DNA of 64,000 bases from Lineus longissimus (taxonomy: Eukaryota > Nemertea > Pilidiophora > Heteronemertea > Lineidae). The notes beneath the pieces were generated by a model that made no database searches, was not told the origin of the DNA, and saw only the letters and a program-made list of their open reading frames with translations. Position 1 is the first letter of the stretch, and each line of letters begins with the position of its first letter. Where the stretch lies: contig NC_088314.1 of NCBI RefSeq assembly GCF_910592395.1, positions 7,130,001 to 7,194,000 on the forward strand, written 5' to 3'. Shown here piece by piece: positions 12,833 to 25,536 of this stretch. The position numbers were made by a program, and so were the translations under genes.

Positions 12833-15676
12833 CTAGAAGTAAAAACAATTGACAAAAAAAATTTAAACACCGACACCGACATGACATAGAAGTCGGATTG
12901 AGGAACGTTATAAACATTTCTGATAATTTGATAACAATAGCGTTGGTATTACATTGTACGTTGTATATTATAACGTTAGCCCATTCACAGAATTGTTCAC
13001 AGCGCGCGTATGATTCAAAAGCTTCGCCTGGTGTTTGATATCGTGACTGTTTGAATTTCACTCTGGAAAATCTCAAAAGTTACTTTTTAACAATAATGTC
13101 AGTAGAAAACGACATGTTTTTCAGCCGGTAAGTTTAGTTTTAGTTTGATCTTTTAACTGAACACCATGTATCTCGACCTCCAGTCAACTTGACCAAAATA
13201 ACATCTCTGCAAAATATCCATTAACTCTACTCCGTTCCTTAAACCCAATTTATCGGAAGCTTTTAGTCCCTTGTCAATAGGTTTAAAAGGACTGCCTAAT
13301 CGATCCAGCTTCAACTGTTGTCAACCTGCCTAGATTCACGCTGTAAAATATTCTTTCGCCAACAGGTTTATGATTAAGTAGGATTTGTTTTGCCACCCTT
13401 GACAATGTTTAACAATACGATGAACTTGTCTCTACTATTGAATGGGAAATAAGATTGTCTGGCCGTTTAAGCAGTAACAAAGATAGTACAATGATTAAAA
13501 GAAAACTATATTGTACTTGAATGTCAAAATATGTTTTCAAATGCCAGCAGATGCTAGCCATTCCAACTACCAAGCAGGAGCTACTTAACGGACGAAATCG
13601 GTGATGCATTTTGCGAACACAGTAACCCACCCAACCGAAAATTTCAAAAAAGGTTGTAAATATTACTACGAAAACTTCACAGGCAAAGGTCTCTTTCCAT
13701 GTATCAATGATGGGCTCTTGATAGATACGACCAAGTGGTTCCATGCGTACAGCCCGAATTCTTATCCAATAAAAATAGTCCTTCAATTGATTACAATCAC
13801 ACTGGATATTCAATACGAGATATAAATACAATATTTAGTGGATTTGATTTTCAATTGATTCAATAATCTCCTTTCTATGAGCATTGGTGTATGCGGCAAT
13901 AAAATAAAGTAGGTTGAGAAGTAATCAGATATGTTCTTCGAATTTTATTTCAAATCTATTGAAAATTTCAGCTTTTAAGATCCGACAATATTGGAATATT
14001 GGAATATTGTAGAAATCGAACAGATCAGAAAGTAATACTCCTACTGCATGTGTTTCTTCTATCGACTTTTTAAAAACACATTATCATTTTTTTACAGGCG
14101 ACCATACTTTATGATATGCGTACGTATATAGTTTTTATTCCTTTTTCAAGCAGCATTTGATTACAATTATGGTAAGACCGAAATCAGCATATCAAGAAAT
14201 TTTGTCGTCTACCAAGGGAAATTACTGATGGAATGCCACGATATGAAAACCGCGCACGTGTTGCTTATTAATACGTCGTCTAATAATGACATGACTACAA
14301 TCCCGAGTGTAGAATATGTCACGAATGCCTCATTTCGCAAATGGTCATGCAAAGGGTCCGAGCGGCGCATTCAATCGCGCCTGTGTCCAATTCATCCTAT
14401 AAATAGGTATGGTTTAGCACGGGGATTTATACACTGTATATATGTGATAATGTCAAGCCTGGTGGTGAAACCGGCTCAGCAGTGATTTGCCCCCTGCTTA
14501 AAAAGAAATTGTCTCTCACATGCAAAGGTTGGCTACAATCCTAAGTCAAGTACCTCGCTGGTTCGACATACTAGTACCCCCTCCACTCCGAAATGTGGTA
14601 AACACTCACTTTGGTATAAGGTAATATAGGCCTATAGTAGGATTGGATATCAAGGACGATTCATTTGTGTGTATAACGGTCATAGAGCGACCTGAGACGA
14701 CTGCAGTGAAGATGGTGCATACTGAAAATGTATTCTAAAAGGCCTTGGTCACAGGATATCATTATGTTTAATGGAAAACACGTTAAGCCTCGTTTTGGCC
14801 GCACCGCCCTTTAATCGGAACCAAGAACCGCCTGGGTAAGTATAACATTTTGAATTTTCCACTCTCATGTCAACTTTTAACGTCAAATTACCCCGCGAAA
14901 CCCTTGTCACGAACAAGGTTATTTGCAATATTCCAAGATATTGGAATCTGTGAAGTTGGAGGAAAATTGGAGGACCCAGAAGAGGTAAATGATGATGGAA
15001 AAATCCGAAGACGAAGGCCTATATAATGACAATGTATTCTAACGTACATTGTATCAATGTATCCTGACGTACATTGTATCATGTGTATCGTAGTGTATTG
15101 TTGCATACAAAATGTCCGTAGGGGAAATTTTTTGGTTCCTTCGATAACTACGCGCAAAGTGCGTATTAAACACGGAAATAACCATCACAACCGTTCATTA
15201 TCTACTTAAATGAGACAATAATCCCTCGATAGTTGGAATTATCAAAATACTAGTAGATTTAACGAGTCCTGAAAGAACCGCAGCCGCACTACTCCCGATC
15301 GGACTGGGGAATCCCCATCTTCACAGCGCATGACGTGGCGTCTTCGACGAAAGATGGACCAAACTACTGATTTTGGAACCGTTTAGAATAGAAATTAACA
15401 CCTCGCTGTCGGTCCTTGCTTTTATAATCACGACCTCAAATTACGTCCAAAACCCTCGGCTCTACCACGGATTTTGGTCCGCCTTTTCGGACTATACGAG
15501 CGGTCTTGATATATACAACCAAGGACCTCCAGGTCGGTATTAATTCCTTAAATAAGAGTTGATTTCTTAAAGTTGATTTTTTTTCTGTCTACTGTCTTCG
15601 ATATAAAAATAGGAAAAAAACCGGTACAAGATTTTAATGAGAATATCGATGTTTGCAGATAATACTTTGTTTGATA
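12833..15676. other. Stretch without a recognised gene
   Basis: Apart from the possible upstream exon near 12970-13076 on the minus strand (see the candidate at 12702-12832), no gene is supported. At about 13600-13830 both strands are open over the same bases, which argues for low stop density and not for coding on either strand. The segment near 15240-15540 is less AT-rich but has no interpretable frame. Confidence 0.35.
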
Positions 15677-15838
15677 ATGGAGATTATTATCTTCCGTCTT
15701 TACATAGTCGTTATTCAGCATGCCTACGCGGCTTTAGACGCAAATGAGAGTTCAACTTCGGTTAGATTGGAAACCAAATTTTTACCTGGTTACAAAGTCA
15801 TAGATCAACGATATGTATCAAAGATAAAATGTCGATAA
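15677..15838 (+). CDS. Candidate N-terminal exon or pseudo-exon, apple-like start
   Basis: The ATG opens a frame with a hydrophobic leader (MEIIIFRLYIVVIQHAYA), compatible with a signal peptide and an Ala-x-Ala type cleavage site. After a short spacer comes LPGYKVIDQRYVSKIKC. This resembles the start of the apple-type protein at 44401 (MPGYKIV, then SKLQC), so the two may belong to one lineage-specific secreted family. The frame meets a TAA two codons after the Cys, just where an apple domain would continue. Either a donor is used inside the exon or this is a broken copy. No donor in it matches the phase of the candidate exon at 15880-16120. Confidence is low. Confidence 0.3.
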   Translation: MEIIIFRLYIVVIQHAYAALDANESSTSVRLETKFLPGYKVIDQRYVSKIKCR

Positions 15839-15879
15839 AGGTTTATTCAAACTTTTATAAAAAATTAAATCATTTTTAG

Positions 15880-16120
15880 GTCAGGTATAATTGAATTGAC
15901 TTATCATGTCTTTAATACTATTGGCAATTCTGGCCTGGGATATCATTTGATATTTACGAGAACGCTCCCTTATCAGAAGATGAAGACCTATCAATGCCAT
16001 AGTGATTTGTGCTTCAATATTATGAATTGTATGAGAAGCGCCAAAGGCGTTCACGTAGGATCGTACTTTGATCCTGCCATAGACAAAGTGTCCACTATAC
16101 GGCATCCATTTGGTGTCAAA
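15880..16120 (+). CDS. Candidate internal exon, cysteine-bearing unknown protein
   Basis: The left edge is a good acceptor (CATTTTTAG) and the right edge a strong donor (GTCAAA|GTGAGT). Between them one frame is open for 80 codons after a leading single base (phase 2 in, phase 0 out). The peptide is balanced in composition with a Cys cluster (YQCHSDLCFNIMNC) followed by a Gly/His/Val-rich stretch. The open frame would continue past the donor to 16258, so the donor is inferred, not forced. No family is recognised. It lies 45 bases after the candidate leader exon at 15677-15838, but the phases do not join directly, so the pair may not be one transcript. Confidence 0.3.
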
Positions 16121-16258
16121 GTGAGTATGGAAGCACTTTTATTAGGTTTGGCGAACTACCTCAACTTAACCAGCCAAGATGCTTTTATCACTGAAACTAC
16201 AGATAATCTGATGAGATCAAACTGTGGTCAGTTAGTCACTTGTTTGCCGTTCAGTTAA

Positions 16259-17061
16259 TCTACCCGGCCCACGGCAGTTAACGAGATAGCACGGAGGTGT
16301 CTATTTGAAAGATCTACTAATGGACAAGGAGAAAGGCTGAATCATCACCCAACGTTGCGCCGATGTAATGTAGTGAGGCAAAGTTAGATTTACCTTACGA
16401 AAAAAGTTAAGCTGAATTGATTACTTTCCCAATAGCGCGAATGGAGTTTTATTTAGCTTGATTCACCTTCCTTGCTACATGTATGAATAGGTGTCTCTCC
16501 TTAAAAGCTGAGTAGTAGACGATTAGCTGTGGCAGCGTAACATGCAGAAGACGATTCGCTAACATTACAAACCGTGCGTCTGCTTGAATATGTACTGCGT
16601 GGTACATCGGGTCAGAACTTTAAATAACATAGATTCGTAACAATGTCGAAAGCTAGACGTTTTTTCAGAAGTGTAGTCCTATACCTTGTCAATGTCAAAA
16701 GTAAATTTGAAAAAGTTCTAATGATTCTAAACTGTTTAATAAGCGTTTTCACCAAATAACTAACATTCCAGGCGGTATTTAAAGTAAATAATTAGATACA
16801 AACAGTGCTGTCGTGCAGTTGATTTACACACAATTTCACGAATCCGTCTTATGAGAAAAAAGAATGTACATTATTCGCGTATCGAAGTTATTCGCACAAT
16901 CTGAAAAAAAAGTTAGCGAAAACTTTTGTTGACAGATTGCATTTATCTGAAAAAGAATTGGTCAGATATGTCTACTTGGTAATTGCTAAAACCCGAATCG
17001 GGCCTTGGGGGTACTTCTCCGGCACCACTTCTTCCGAACGAGACACTGGAGTCACACCAGA
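16259..17061. other. Stretch without a recognised gene
   Basis: No coding frame, RNA gene or repeat that I can support. Confidence 0.4.
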
Positions 17062-17446
17062 CTATTTGTCTTCTTCCACTGTCTCCAGCATGTCCAACAT
17101 GTCCTGGCACTTCCGTGACGACTGTGTGAACAGACTACAAGTGCATACACGTAGGACGTTCAAAATTAAAAAAATAACAACCATGCCTGGACGTGTCCAG
17201 CAGAAAGCCATATATATAGCAGACCAGTTTATGCAAAGATGGGTATTCGATAAATACATCTCGGCGTCAAACGACATAGTTCGTCCATCATCATCACAGA
17301 AATCAACCTGATCTTTTTTAACATTTTTCTCTACGCCTTTAACAACTGCAGAGGGTTTTTTTCCCACTGGACATTCAAGAATTAATTGATATGAATTCAC
17401 ACCATTGTTTTGCAATTTAAAGGATCGATCTAAAAGTTTACAAAAC
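17062..17446 (-). CDS. Candidate exon, Cys-containing unknown protein
   Basis: After an acceptor GTTCCGTTGCAG the minus strand is open for about 127 codons. The first two thirds look protein-like: many codons begin with G, charge is balanced, and cysteines are spaced (FCKLLDRSF, then LILECPVGKKPS, then DFCDDDG, then HLCINW). The last third becomes hydrophobic and may be past a donor. I could not identify the family. The opposite strand is also open here, which weakens the case. About one open frame of this length is expected by chance in a window of this size and base composition. This is a hypothesis for transcript evidence, not a firm gene. Confidence 0.28.
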
Positions 17447-20128
17447 CTGCAACGGAACTGAATGACAAAAGTAATAAATGAATAGAATTTGTCACATTCT
17501 TTGCAATTTTATTCTGTCATGCGAATACAGACATTGTACGAAAATCAGATTAGCCATGATATCGTTTTGCATTAGTTGCCAAGCAAATTATCCGCCGTGT
17601 ACCATCTCTCGTTTCTTACTTGGCCGCGGGATATTGAAAGCGACAAGTCTTGTTATGTAGCAACTTTATATTTCAAGATGTTCAAAGGTGTAAACAATTG
17701 CAAGTAATGTTAAATAATCGTCAGGTATAGTTAAAGGATACAAGAGCAAATGTACCTCAGGTTCGCCGTCTTTCCAGTTTCCGAGGATTCAACAGTGGCT
17801 GTCAACACATCCTTCAACGGGCCCTATTTTAAGAAACCAACATCAAACATTTATTCCGGAGTGGGTTAACCTTTGTTCAGTAATGGCGGTAAACAGCTAA
17901 GCCCATTAAGAGTCTATAATTGGATAGACACCAACGACAAACCCATCTAATTTACATCAATTTCGAAAATTGCGGAAGTTGATCAGAACATGGAGCCATT
18001 ACCTTCTGTTGAGGGACTCGCGCAGGGCTCTTTAAAGTCTAATTCATTCGGTTCTTGCAGCGGACTTTTTAAGAAACCGCCAAATCTTCGTGGGCGTTCA
18101 GTTTTTGCGAATTTCGCTATTAACAGCAAAATTTCCGAAAATTTCGAAAAAGTAATTTTCGAATGGAAAAATTAACAGAAATTTCTTAATTTGCCAATCG
18201 TGATATTTAATTATTATGAATCATTGCGAATCGCCAGCAGTTCACTTATAAGGCCTAATATTCATTTGGTTCTTACGGCATAAACAGTGTAAATGTCAAT
18301 ATCATCACAGACAGGATACACAAGTCTCTAATGAACGTATATGGTTTCTCCAACAAAGCCACCGTTGGTCGTTCTGTTACTATTATTGTATTGCACATTC
18401 AGCCAAGTTTGTAGCTAAATTAAAATGGACTTCATATGGTTTCCCGAGAATGCTGTTGGATCAAAGAAAGATCCCGAGACTTGTCTGTGTATTCTAGTGT
18501 CAGTGAATCATTAATAGAACGAATGACGTGCCAGGCACTTTCTACTTACTTATATAAATTGTCGTGAACGTTTCCTGATTTACATTTATTTACCAATATT
18601 TTTTAATCTAACTGCATCACGACTCCGAAATGCAGTTTGAATGCCTCTATTGTTCATTCCTTAGTTGCGATTTTAAAAAGGGAGATGACTTTTACCATTT
18701 AACCTCCATCTGCCATAAAATCAACACCAGGCATGATTGGCTTACTCTTCGCATTCAACACAGTTTGAACTTTCATTGCGTACATCAACCAGGGCCGGGT
18801 TAACGCGATAAAACGGCCCTTCGGGCGTTTAGAGCAACAACTTGCAAGAGCTTACAAAGAGCAAAGATTATTAACTTCATCAATAGAAGCCATGCGAAGT
18901 CGGCAACCCCCTTGAGGGATGGACCGGGAAGGTCACTATTTCATCCACCGGGATTTTCGTAAGCTCTACTTTTTACATGCGATACAGGTTATGAATTGCA
19001 TTTTGGATACCACATTGTGAATAAGACCAAACATAAATAAAAGTAGTTAAATATATATTATGAATGCCTTCAAACTTTTCTTTATTCCATCATCGGAATG
19101 CCCCTGTGACTTTGGTAGGCGTTTTGTTCACATTGCGTTGTTTTGCCCATTACCTCGTAGTGAAAAGGGTTCAGGCCTTGCCCAATACACCTTCTATTGT
19201 CTTCTCGCAACCAAGGCCTAAAATTCCATTGTTCGACAAACATCAGAGCAAATCTCGATAATATCGACCACCACGATACGTTTTTCAGGGTGGTGGATCG
19301 ATGGATTGGCCTACACCGGCAATGGCAGATGAACGTATCACTGATAGAATATCGGGCTGTTCATAACCCGTCGATTAAATGACAAGTAATGAATTGTTTA
19401 TTCAAATATAAATGATTGAGTCTGATCCATTAGTCAATTACCCGGATTTATATCTCATCCAGGCAAATCGATTTTAGTATAAAACCTACACAACTAATAT
19501 TTGAGAGATTGCTATTGCATGGATAATATGAACATTGAAAAGTTTTAACAGAATCCGATACAGATACGAAATTGAATAAAACCTGAAGATAATGAGAATC
19601 TTATATGGTTCATTTCAGCATTTTTGGACCGGGGAAGTGCTTGATTGGAAGAAAAAATCTGTGATCGTCCCTCCTATATCCTGTCCGATCGAGAAGTTTA
19701 ATTCGTAAGTTAATTTTTTTCAGTTCGTCTTTTCAATGTGTGTATGGATGTGGTTCGACAAAGACCTCACAAGAAATTTGAGGAAAGGGCATCGCAGCAA
19801 TCTTGTATAATTATGATTGTTTTGTTCTAGTATTCAGTATTGAATAATAAGGAGTACACTTAAATTAGATGATATAAGACTATCGTGTATTTTTTAATCT
19901 TATTTGTGTACGGAGCCATTTGCTTTCCCTTGATATTAAAATGCATCACCATTGTTTGGCCAAAAAACCAGAGACGCGTATTTCATTAGTGTGAGTCCTC
20001 CAGAAATATCAATTCACATCAAATTACATGAGACGGAGAAGTTTGGGTTGGTTTTTTGCATTAAACATACCATAATGAAGTGATTTTTTCTCTAGTGGTC
20101 ATAAGCTTATCCACTCACTGTTTACAAC
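17447..20128. other. Stretch without a recognised gene
   Basis: AT-rich with no supported coding sequence. Short GC-richer patches near 17990-18100 and 18780-18960 contain no frame I can interpret. Confidence 0.4.
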
Positions 20129-20302
20129 TCACTTAAGTGACATTTCATTACATCCATACTGAACTTCCAGTCGTATTGCCTCCGTTACCTCCGACGCGCG
20201 TTGTCGGTAAAGCTTAGCAATGTCAATACATTGAGGGTCAAGATGATTACATCCAACAGAGACAATAGCGCGATTCCACTTGTCGTATTGTTTACCATGT
20301 TT
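20129..20302 (-). CDS. Candidate 3'-terminal exon, small Cys-bearing protein
   Basis: A pyrimidine-rich segment (TTTTCCATTTTCTCTGG) precedes GTCCGAG, with no earlier AG for about 90 bases, a strong sign of a genuine 3' splice site. From there the minus strand reads 57 codons in phase 0 to TGA. The peptide looks natural: YDKWNRAIVSVGCNHLDP, then QCIDIAKLYRQRASEV, then YGCNEMSLK. It has three Cys and a probable amphipathic helix. G-starting codons are frequent, as in real coding sequence. I cannot place it in a family. Its 5' exons should lie at higher coordinates but I did not find them. Of the small candidates in the first 36 kb, this and the signal-peptide exon are the most convincing. Confidence 0.38.
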   Translation of the reverse strand, partial: KHGKQYDKWNRAIVSVGCNHLDPQCIDIAKLYRQRASEVTEAIRLEVQYGCNEMSLK

Positions 20303-23300
20303 CTCGGACGCAATTATATTGTTTGCACGACAACCAGAGAAAATGGAAAATATATTTGCCACGATAAATGTGGTTGTTTTTTGTCAATATGAGAGGTCTC
20401 TTTCGAAAACATTTGGACAGCATTACTTGACTGTAAGCGTAAGCAAAAGGGGTCTAACACTACCACATCAATGTTTGCTTTGACATTGTTTGAAGGAGCA
20501 AAAATGCATTAGACACTGCCTGTTGTTACATATTATGGCATTAGGTCAGTATCATTATAGAGTTTGTCCTCGACAAATGAGCGTGATTAGTGCACTATTG
20601 CCTCAGGCTTTATATAATGAAGCGATATTTCACGCCACACTGAGAAAAAGTCAAGCTATTATGAGATAAGTGGTCTAACGACGTGCTGTGCTGGACCACG
20701 ACAAGACTACTTCAAACAACGACTACCTGCGTAGGGGCCATACATAGGGCCTACTTTAATTCAAACAACGTATTTACATGCTCTCGGGGAAAATGAGGAA
20801 TATCTTAAGGTTTTTGAGGTTTTGGAAAACCTTTTTGAAGAGTTGTTTCGGACCACACAGAATATGCACCCCTCAGAAGTACCATAGCGAAACGAAATGA
20901 AATGTTCTCAGTGAAATACCTCTGTGTGATGCATATTCGTGTTTGCCAAAAACATTTCAAGACATCGCATTAGCTCAAAAGACTTTTCTTCAAGGAGTTC
21001 TTGGTTGCCAAACACAATCTTCTATTTGATAAGTGCTTGTGTCTCTAACTTGGTATCGTTCCGAAACATTTCGTAACCCGTATATTTGGCTCGAATGACA
21101 AGAACTAATTAGAAATCTCACATTATTGATAGAACGGCAAACAACACTTAGTCGAGAAAATACTGCATTCCATTATTAATGATAATTGCTGTTGCATGGA
21201 GTTATAAAACAAACAAACAAAAAACGAAACGATATATGAATTTCTCCTTGGGGTCTCCTAAAAATCGCTCGACGTCTTTTTAAAAAAAAGATTGCCGACA
21301 GTTCTCAATACTGCCAGTGATAAACAGGTCCATGAATACACAATGTTCTTCTGTTACGTGATTAACATCTCTAATAAAAGCAGGGTGCAATGGCCATTCT
21401 GAAGAGCACTTACTTCCCAATAATTGAGTTACGGCTCCAAATCCAATCTCATTCATAAGAACTTAAATACATTTAGTCCAAAACCGTTTCACAAAAGCAA
21501 AATGTCAAATCGAAACCTATTCAAGGCTCGATTCAAATCAGCCAACATTCTTTATCCTGTCGCACAATAATCGCAGCCGAGATGCTGGTAATGATTATTA
21601 CTAGAATTGGACCGCGCCAATTTATATGAAGCAAATGGTCATTGTCAGAAATCTAATACGAATGAAATATTGAACTTCCCTTAGCGAATGCTATAACATA
21701 ATTGGTGACCAGTTTCAAACAAATTGACTACACCCGTTCCTACCCAGACTAATCCGATGTTGAAACTGATTTCTCGGGAAATCTTACACGATATGCAAGG
21801 ACCGTATATGTACCTTATATATTCTTTTTAACCAGCCGGCGTGAGTAACCCGGTCACTTATTAACCGGCGATTTCTCTAGAAACGCTGTTAAAACTAAGT
21901 GCGCATTATTTCACTTACTGGGAAAACCAACTCAGTCTTAACCAACGAAAACTGCCCCGGTGCAGAAACCAACCCCAAGGAGGATTACGAAAGTACGTCA
22001 CGTCTCCGCGTCCCTTATATATAATTGTACATGTTATCAGTTTATTACGGACCTGTTTTCACGAAATCGGCGAAGGACTACGCAAGAGCCGCGTACGTTC
22101 AGCACGGCATCAACGAATTCACAAACGGCTATCAAGACTGTAAGAACGATGTGACCGCCTCTCCGATTATCAAATTCTTACAATCAGCCGCTCCTTTTAT
22201 GCATTTCTTTCACTTGAAAAAATTTCTCACTTTCCTCACGAGTGAATGTTTCAATCATTGTCATCAATCGACTAAATGCTAATAAATCAATTATTCATTA
22301 TTTCGTCACTTTTATGACCATTATCAAGTTATTTCGATTCGTCATGTCGATTTATTTCGATGGATATGACCCGCCGGCAATCTCGATCCAATAAAAGGTT
22401 ACGATACATGACGAATATAATAATTACTGCGGTACTGATAAACACAGGAGTCAAACAAGGTATTTTTTCATGAACGGAACGTGTCAGTGATAATATCACC
22501 CATTGCGGCAGTAGACACGGTTCCCAATAGCGAAACATATTCACCTTCCCGTCGAAGACCACGGGCTACACCCCTTCCCATACCAGTGCAAATTTATCAA
22601 GTACCAACGAGAATTAAGTGCCGTAATTAAGCAGTCCTCGCCCAAGGAGCGAGCAGTATCATCACGTTAACAGTGACTAGCCTTGCGAAAATTACTTAGA
22701 AGCTCATTAAAGTATAGTACGAACATTCTCTTCACGTTTTCACCAATTATCTGACTAGAAGTCAAATTTGTTTGGTTCGGCGAAAACAAAATCTTATTCT
22801 ACACAAGTATAATAGCTGCTTTGTTTCAAATTCGATATCAGCCCTCCCAAAGAAGGCTATCACAACTGTTCTATTTCCGGAAAATCCTTTCATCAATTTA
22901 AAATTAGAGGCAACAATTTACAACATCTGATTATGTATATCATACAACACAATAACACTTACATCGTTTTTGCCGTTTTTCTATTATTAATCCTGTTATA
23001 AGTTGAATCCGCTGCAAATTTTCAAAATCATAAGACAGTTTCTTAAAGTTTTCGCACAAAATTGAAAACAAACTTTGTAGTCCTCCTTACTTGAAAATGC
23101 TGGAAATAACTTAGTTTCAAAAAAGCTGTCCCGTTCCTTGTCCCGTTCTTGTCAAGCCAGCCGCTCTGTGTACCACGCTGGCGAAGTTACAACTGAGGCA
23201 CAAGATTCCTCATTGGAGATATTTAAACTCCGTTCCGTCGCCCCCGTGGTGTTTCCTTGTCTCGTAACGTTCCGTCCACCGCGATGCTTGTGGGATTCAG

Positions 23301-25287
23301 GAGCGCTGTTCTCGAAGCCTTGACAGCGCATTCATCGATTGGAACGCTATAGATGGCGCATGGCAGTATGACTATTGGTAGATTTAGTCAGGCAAAATAC
23401 AGGATCGTTAAGACTATAGGCAGGAGCAAGGTGCTAGATAAAGGTACACAACGTCGTGATCAGTTTTCCATATGTATGTTTCACTTGTTCTTATCACAAG
23501 GTCAAAGCCTGCCCAGTTTCATATCTTCGCAGATAAGTGACTTGAGACCACCGATATGACTGTCCAACTGGACTCCCTTGCTCCTGTGGACAGTCCGTCT
23601 CTTTAAGACAAAACGGCATGTTCGGGAAGAAAAAATGAAAGATAACTTCGTTTGCGTATCGTCAAAAATAATTATTATCAACAAGACATACGTTTTTTGT
23701 ATTGTCATCGAGAAATGAGTAGCTGAGGATACGCTTGTCGTTTCCCCCCGCATGGACTAGTGATAATCGTGTTGTCACGCAAGCTACGTTTGATACATGG
23801 AACGGTAAAAGCGGGTCAGGATGACCATGTGGTGTATTTCTCAAGCTGCCTTTCGTAGTACAGCGGATGAAATCGAAAAACAAGTCCCTGTTTCTTTTGA
23901 AAAATTACAATCAGATAACTATGGTAATGCTGAATGGACGAATTTCAATGATTCGCCTCTTTTTAATATACCCTGTTAGTTGATATTATATGCCCCGTGC
24001 AGCGATTCCTTAATTAAAGGTTAACCCCAGTTAAAGGAAGGTAAAACCTGATAGTATCCATTCAGAATGTTCATACTCTGACTTACTCAGGCTGTAATGA
24101 AGAGCAGTGTAGTACAGCTCTCATCTAATCTTCATGCATACTTACTACTCCTTAACACACGTCATTAGTGTTCAACTTCATTGTATTACAATCTCTCCTA
24201 TTTGAACTAAGTTAGAATATAATTTTGACCGTGAGATTCGAACCTACCAACCACTTGCTGTGAATATAAGCTTTTTTTTTTCCAGTGAGTTCTCATTTAC
24301 GTTCTCCAAAATACGTAATCAGGTTTTGAATTTCACCTCGAATACCTTTTTGTTGGTCTATATAGAGACAAAATTCGTATAGCATTTCTAAAATTATGCT
24401 GTAAAAGGAACCGAGCCTGAAAGCTATTGTCAGCGTAACAGTAGATTCTCTCTATTCACTTTTATAAGATGGCGTACACAAGGTATGCACTCTTTAGGTT
24501 TACCACTTCTCAGACCAATTTTCACTCCATGTGATGGGACAGTACAGAGACAAGAAATGGGTATGTCGCTCTCGGGAATGCCTTGTCCCCCAAGGCTTTG
24601 CGAGGGGGACATTTTGTCATGTCCCCCTTTATTTCGGATAACATTTTATATAACGCACCACTGACCTTATATAAGTGGACAGAGAGTACTGTATGTCCAA
24701 AAGTGCAAATACGGGGATTTCTAAGGAGTTTGCCGTCAAGTAACAACGCTTGGCCAAGGGCAAGCTTCTAGAACTGATAACTATTTTTATAAGTCATTTG
24801 ATTACAATCGTCGAATTCTCTGGCTCGAGGGTCAAAGCGGTATGAAGTAAATACCGTTAGATGCATAATAAAATAGGACAACTTTTCTTACTAGTTCGTA
24901 ACGTATTTTTATAAGAACACGTCCAATTAATTATGAATTGAATATACAGGGTAAAACAGTTGAGTACACCCTTAAGGACACACTGTAATATTACATTCCA
25001 GAGTTTGGTCAGCTCCAAACTCATCATAATAATTTTCTATTTCCATCATTCGGGAAATTCGCGAATATAAAACGCTAGAGAAAATGTCACGGTTTACAGT
25101 TGTACTGACACATGTATACTTTTGCTATCAGTGCAACTCTCTTGGACAAATGTTGGACTAAGTCAATATTTGATACAATCGTTGAAGTTGATAGCGAGGT
25201 TTCTTGTTTGGTGTGTATCCTTGACATTCCAAAGTATCTCGACTTAAATAACGCGTCACCGACTATTGGGCACTCGAGTTGATTTAA
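20303..25287. other. Stretch without a recognised gene
   Basis: No gene supported. An open frame around 22025-22280 (+) has a plausible composition over its first 40 codons but no clear boundaries. A tRNA-type B-box sequence lies near 24235 (listed separately). Confidence 0.35.
24231..24248 (-). other. tRNA-like B-box, probable SINE remnant
   Basis: The minus strand reads GGTTCGAATC, the RNA polymerase III internal B-box and T-loop consensus. The flanking five-base arms pair only imperfectly and no acceptor stem or D-arm is visible. It is therefore not a functional tRNA. A decayed tRNA-derived SINE is the likeliest origin, and coincidence is possible. Confidence 0.3.
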
Positions 25288-25536
25288 ATGGAGGCAGGTT
25301 TATTTCAAGATGCATATACGCCTACGAGCATGGCAGAAATCGTGACACAGGTAAAAATGATGGCGAGTGCAATTGAGAGGAAGGGTCAAATGAACAACAA
25401 AACACTGAAGTGTTGCTCCCGACTGGCTTTTGATGAAAAAAATGATGAAGGTCAATGTGAAATGGTGACAAGTGACCTCGTGCCTATCTTGGATGAAAAA
25501 ATATCAAAAAGGGAATGTTTTTTGTCCGAAAGATGA
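25288..25536 (+). CDS. Small open frame, 82 aa, hypothetical
   Basis: A true ATG with a favourable start context (TTTAAATGG) opens 82 codons ending in TGA. About a third of the codons start with G, and the product is charged and hydrophilic (rich in Glu, Lys, Asp and Met), unlike random translation of AT-rich DNA. There is no signal peptide, membrane segment or recognised motif. It could be a small protein, a fragment of a decayed transposon, or chance. Confidence 0.2.
   Translation: MEAGLFQDAYTPTSMAEIVTQVKMMASAIERKGQMNNKTLKCCSRLAFDEKNDEGQCEMVTSDLVPILDEKISKRECFLSER

Noticed and set aside
13409-13831. 140-codon frame on the minus strand overlapping a 74-codon frame on the + strand
   Set aside because: Both strands are open over the same bases and neither gives a recognisable protein or convincing splice sites.
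22025-22282. 85-codon + strand frame with coding-like first half
   Set aside because: No boundary signals, and composition degrades to low-complexity Phe/His/Leu; too weak to list.
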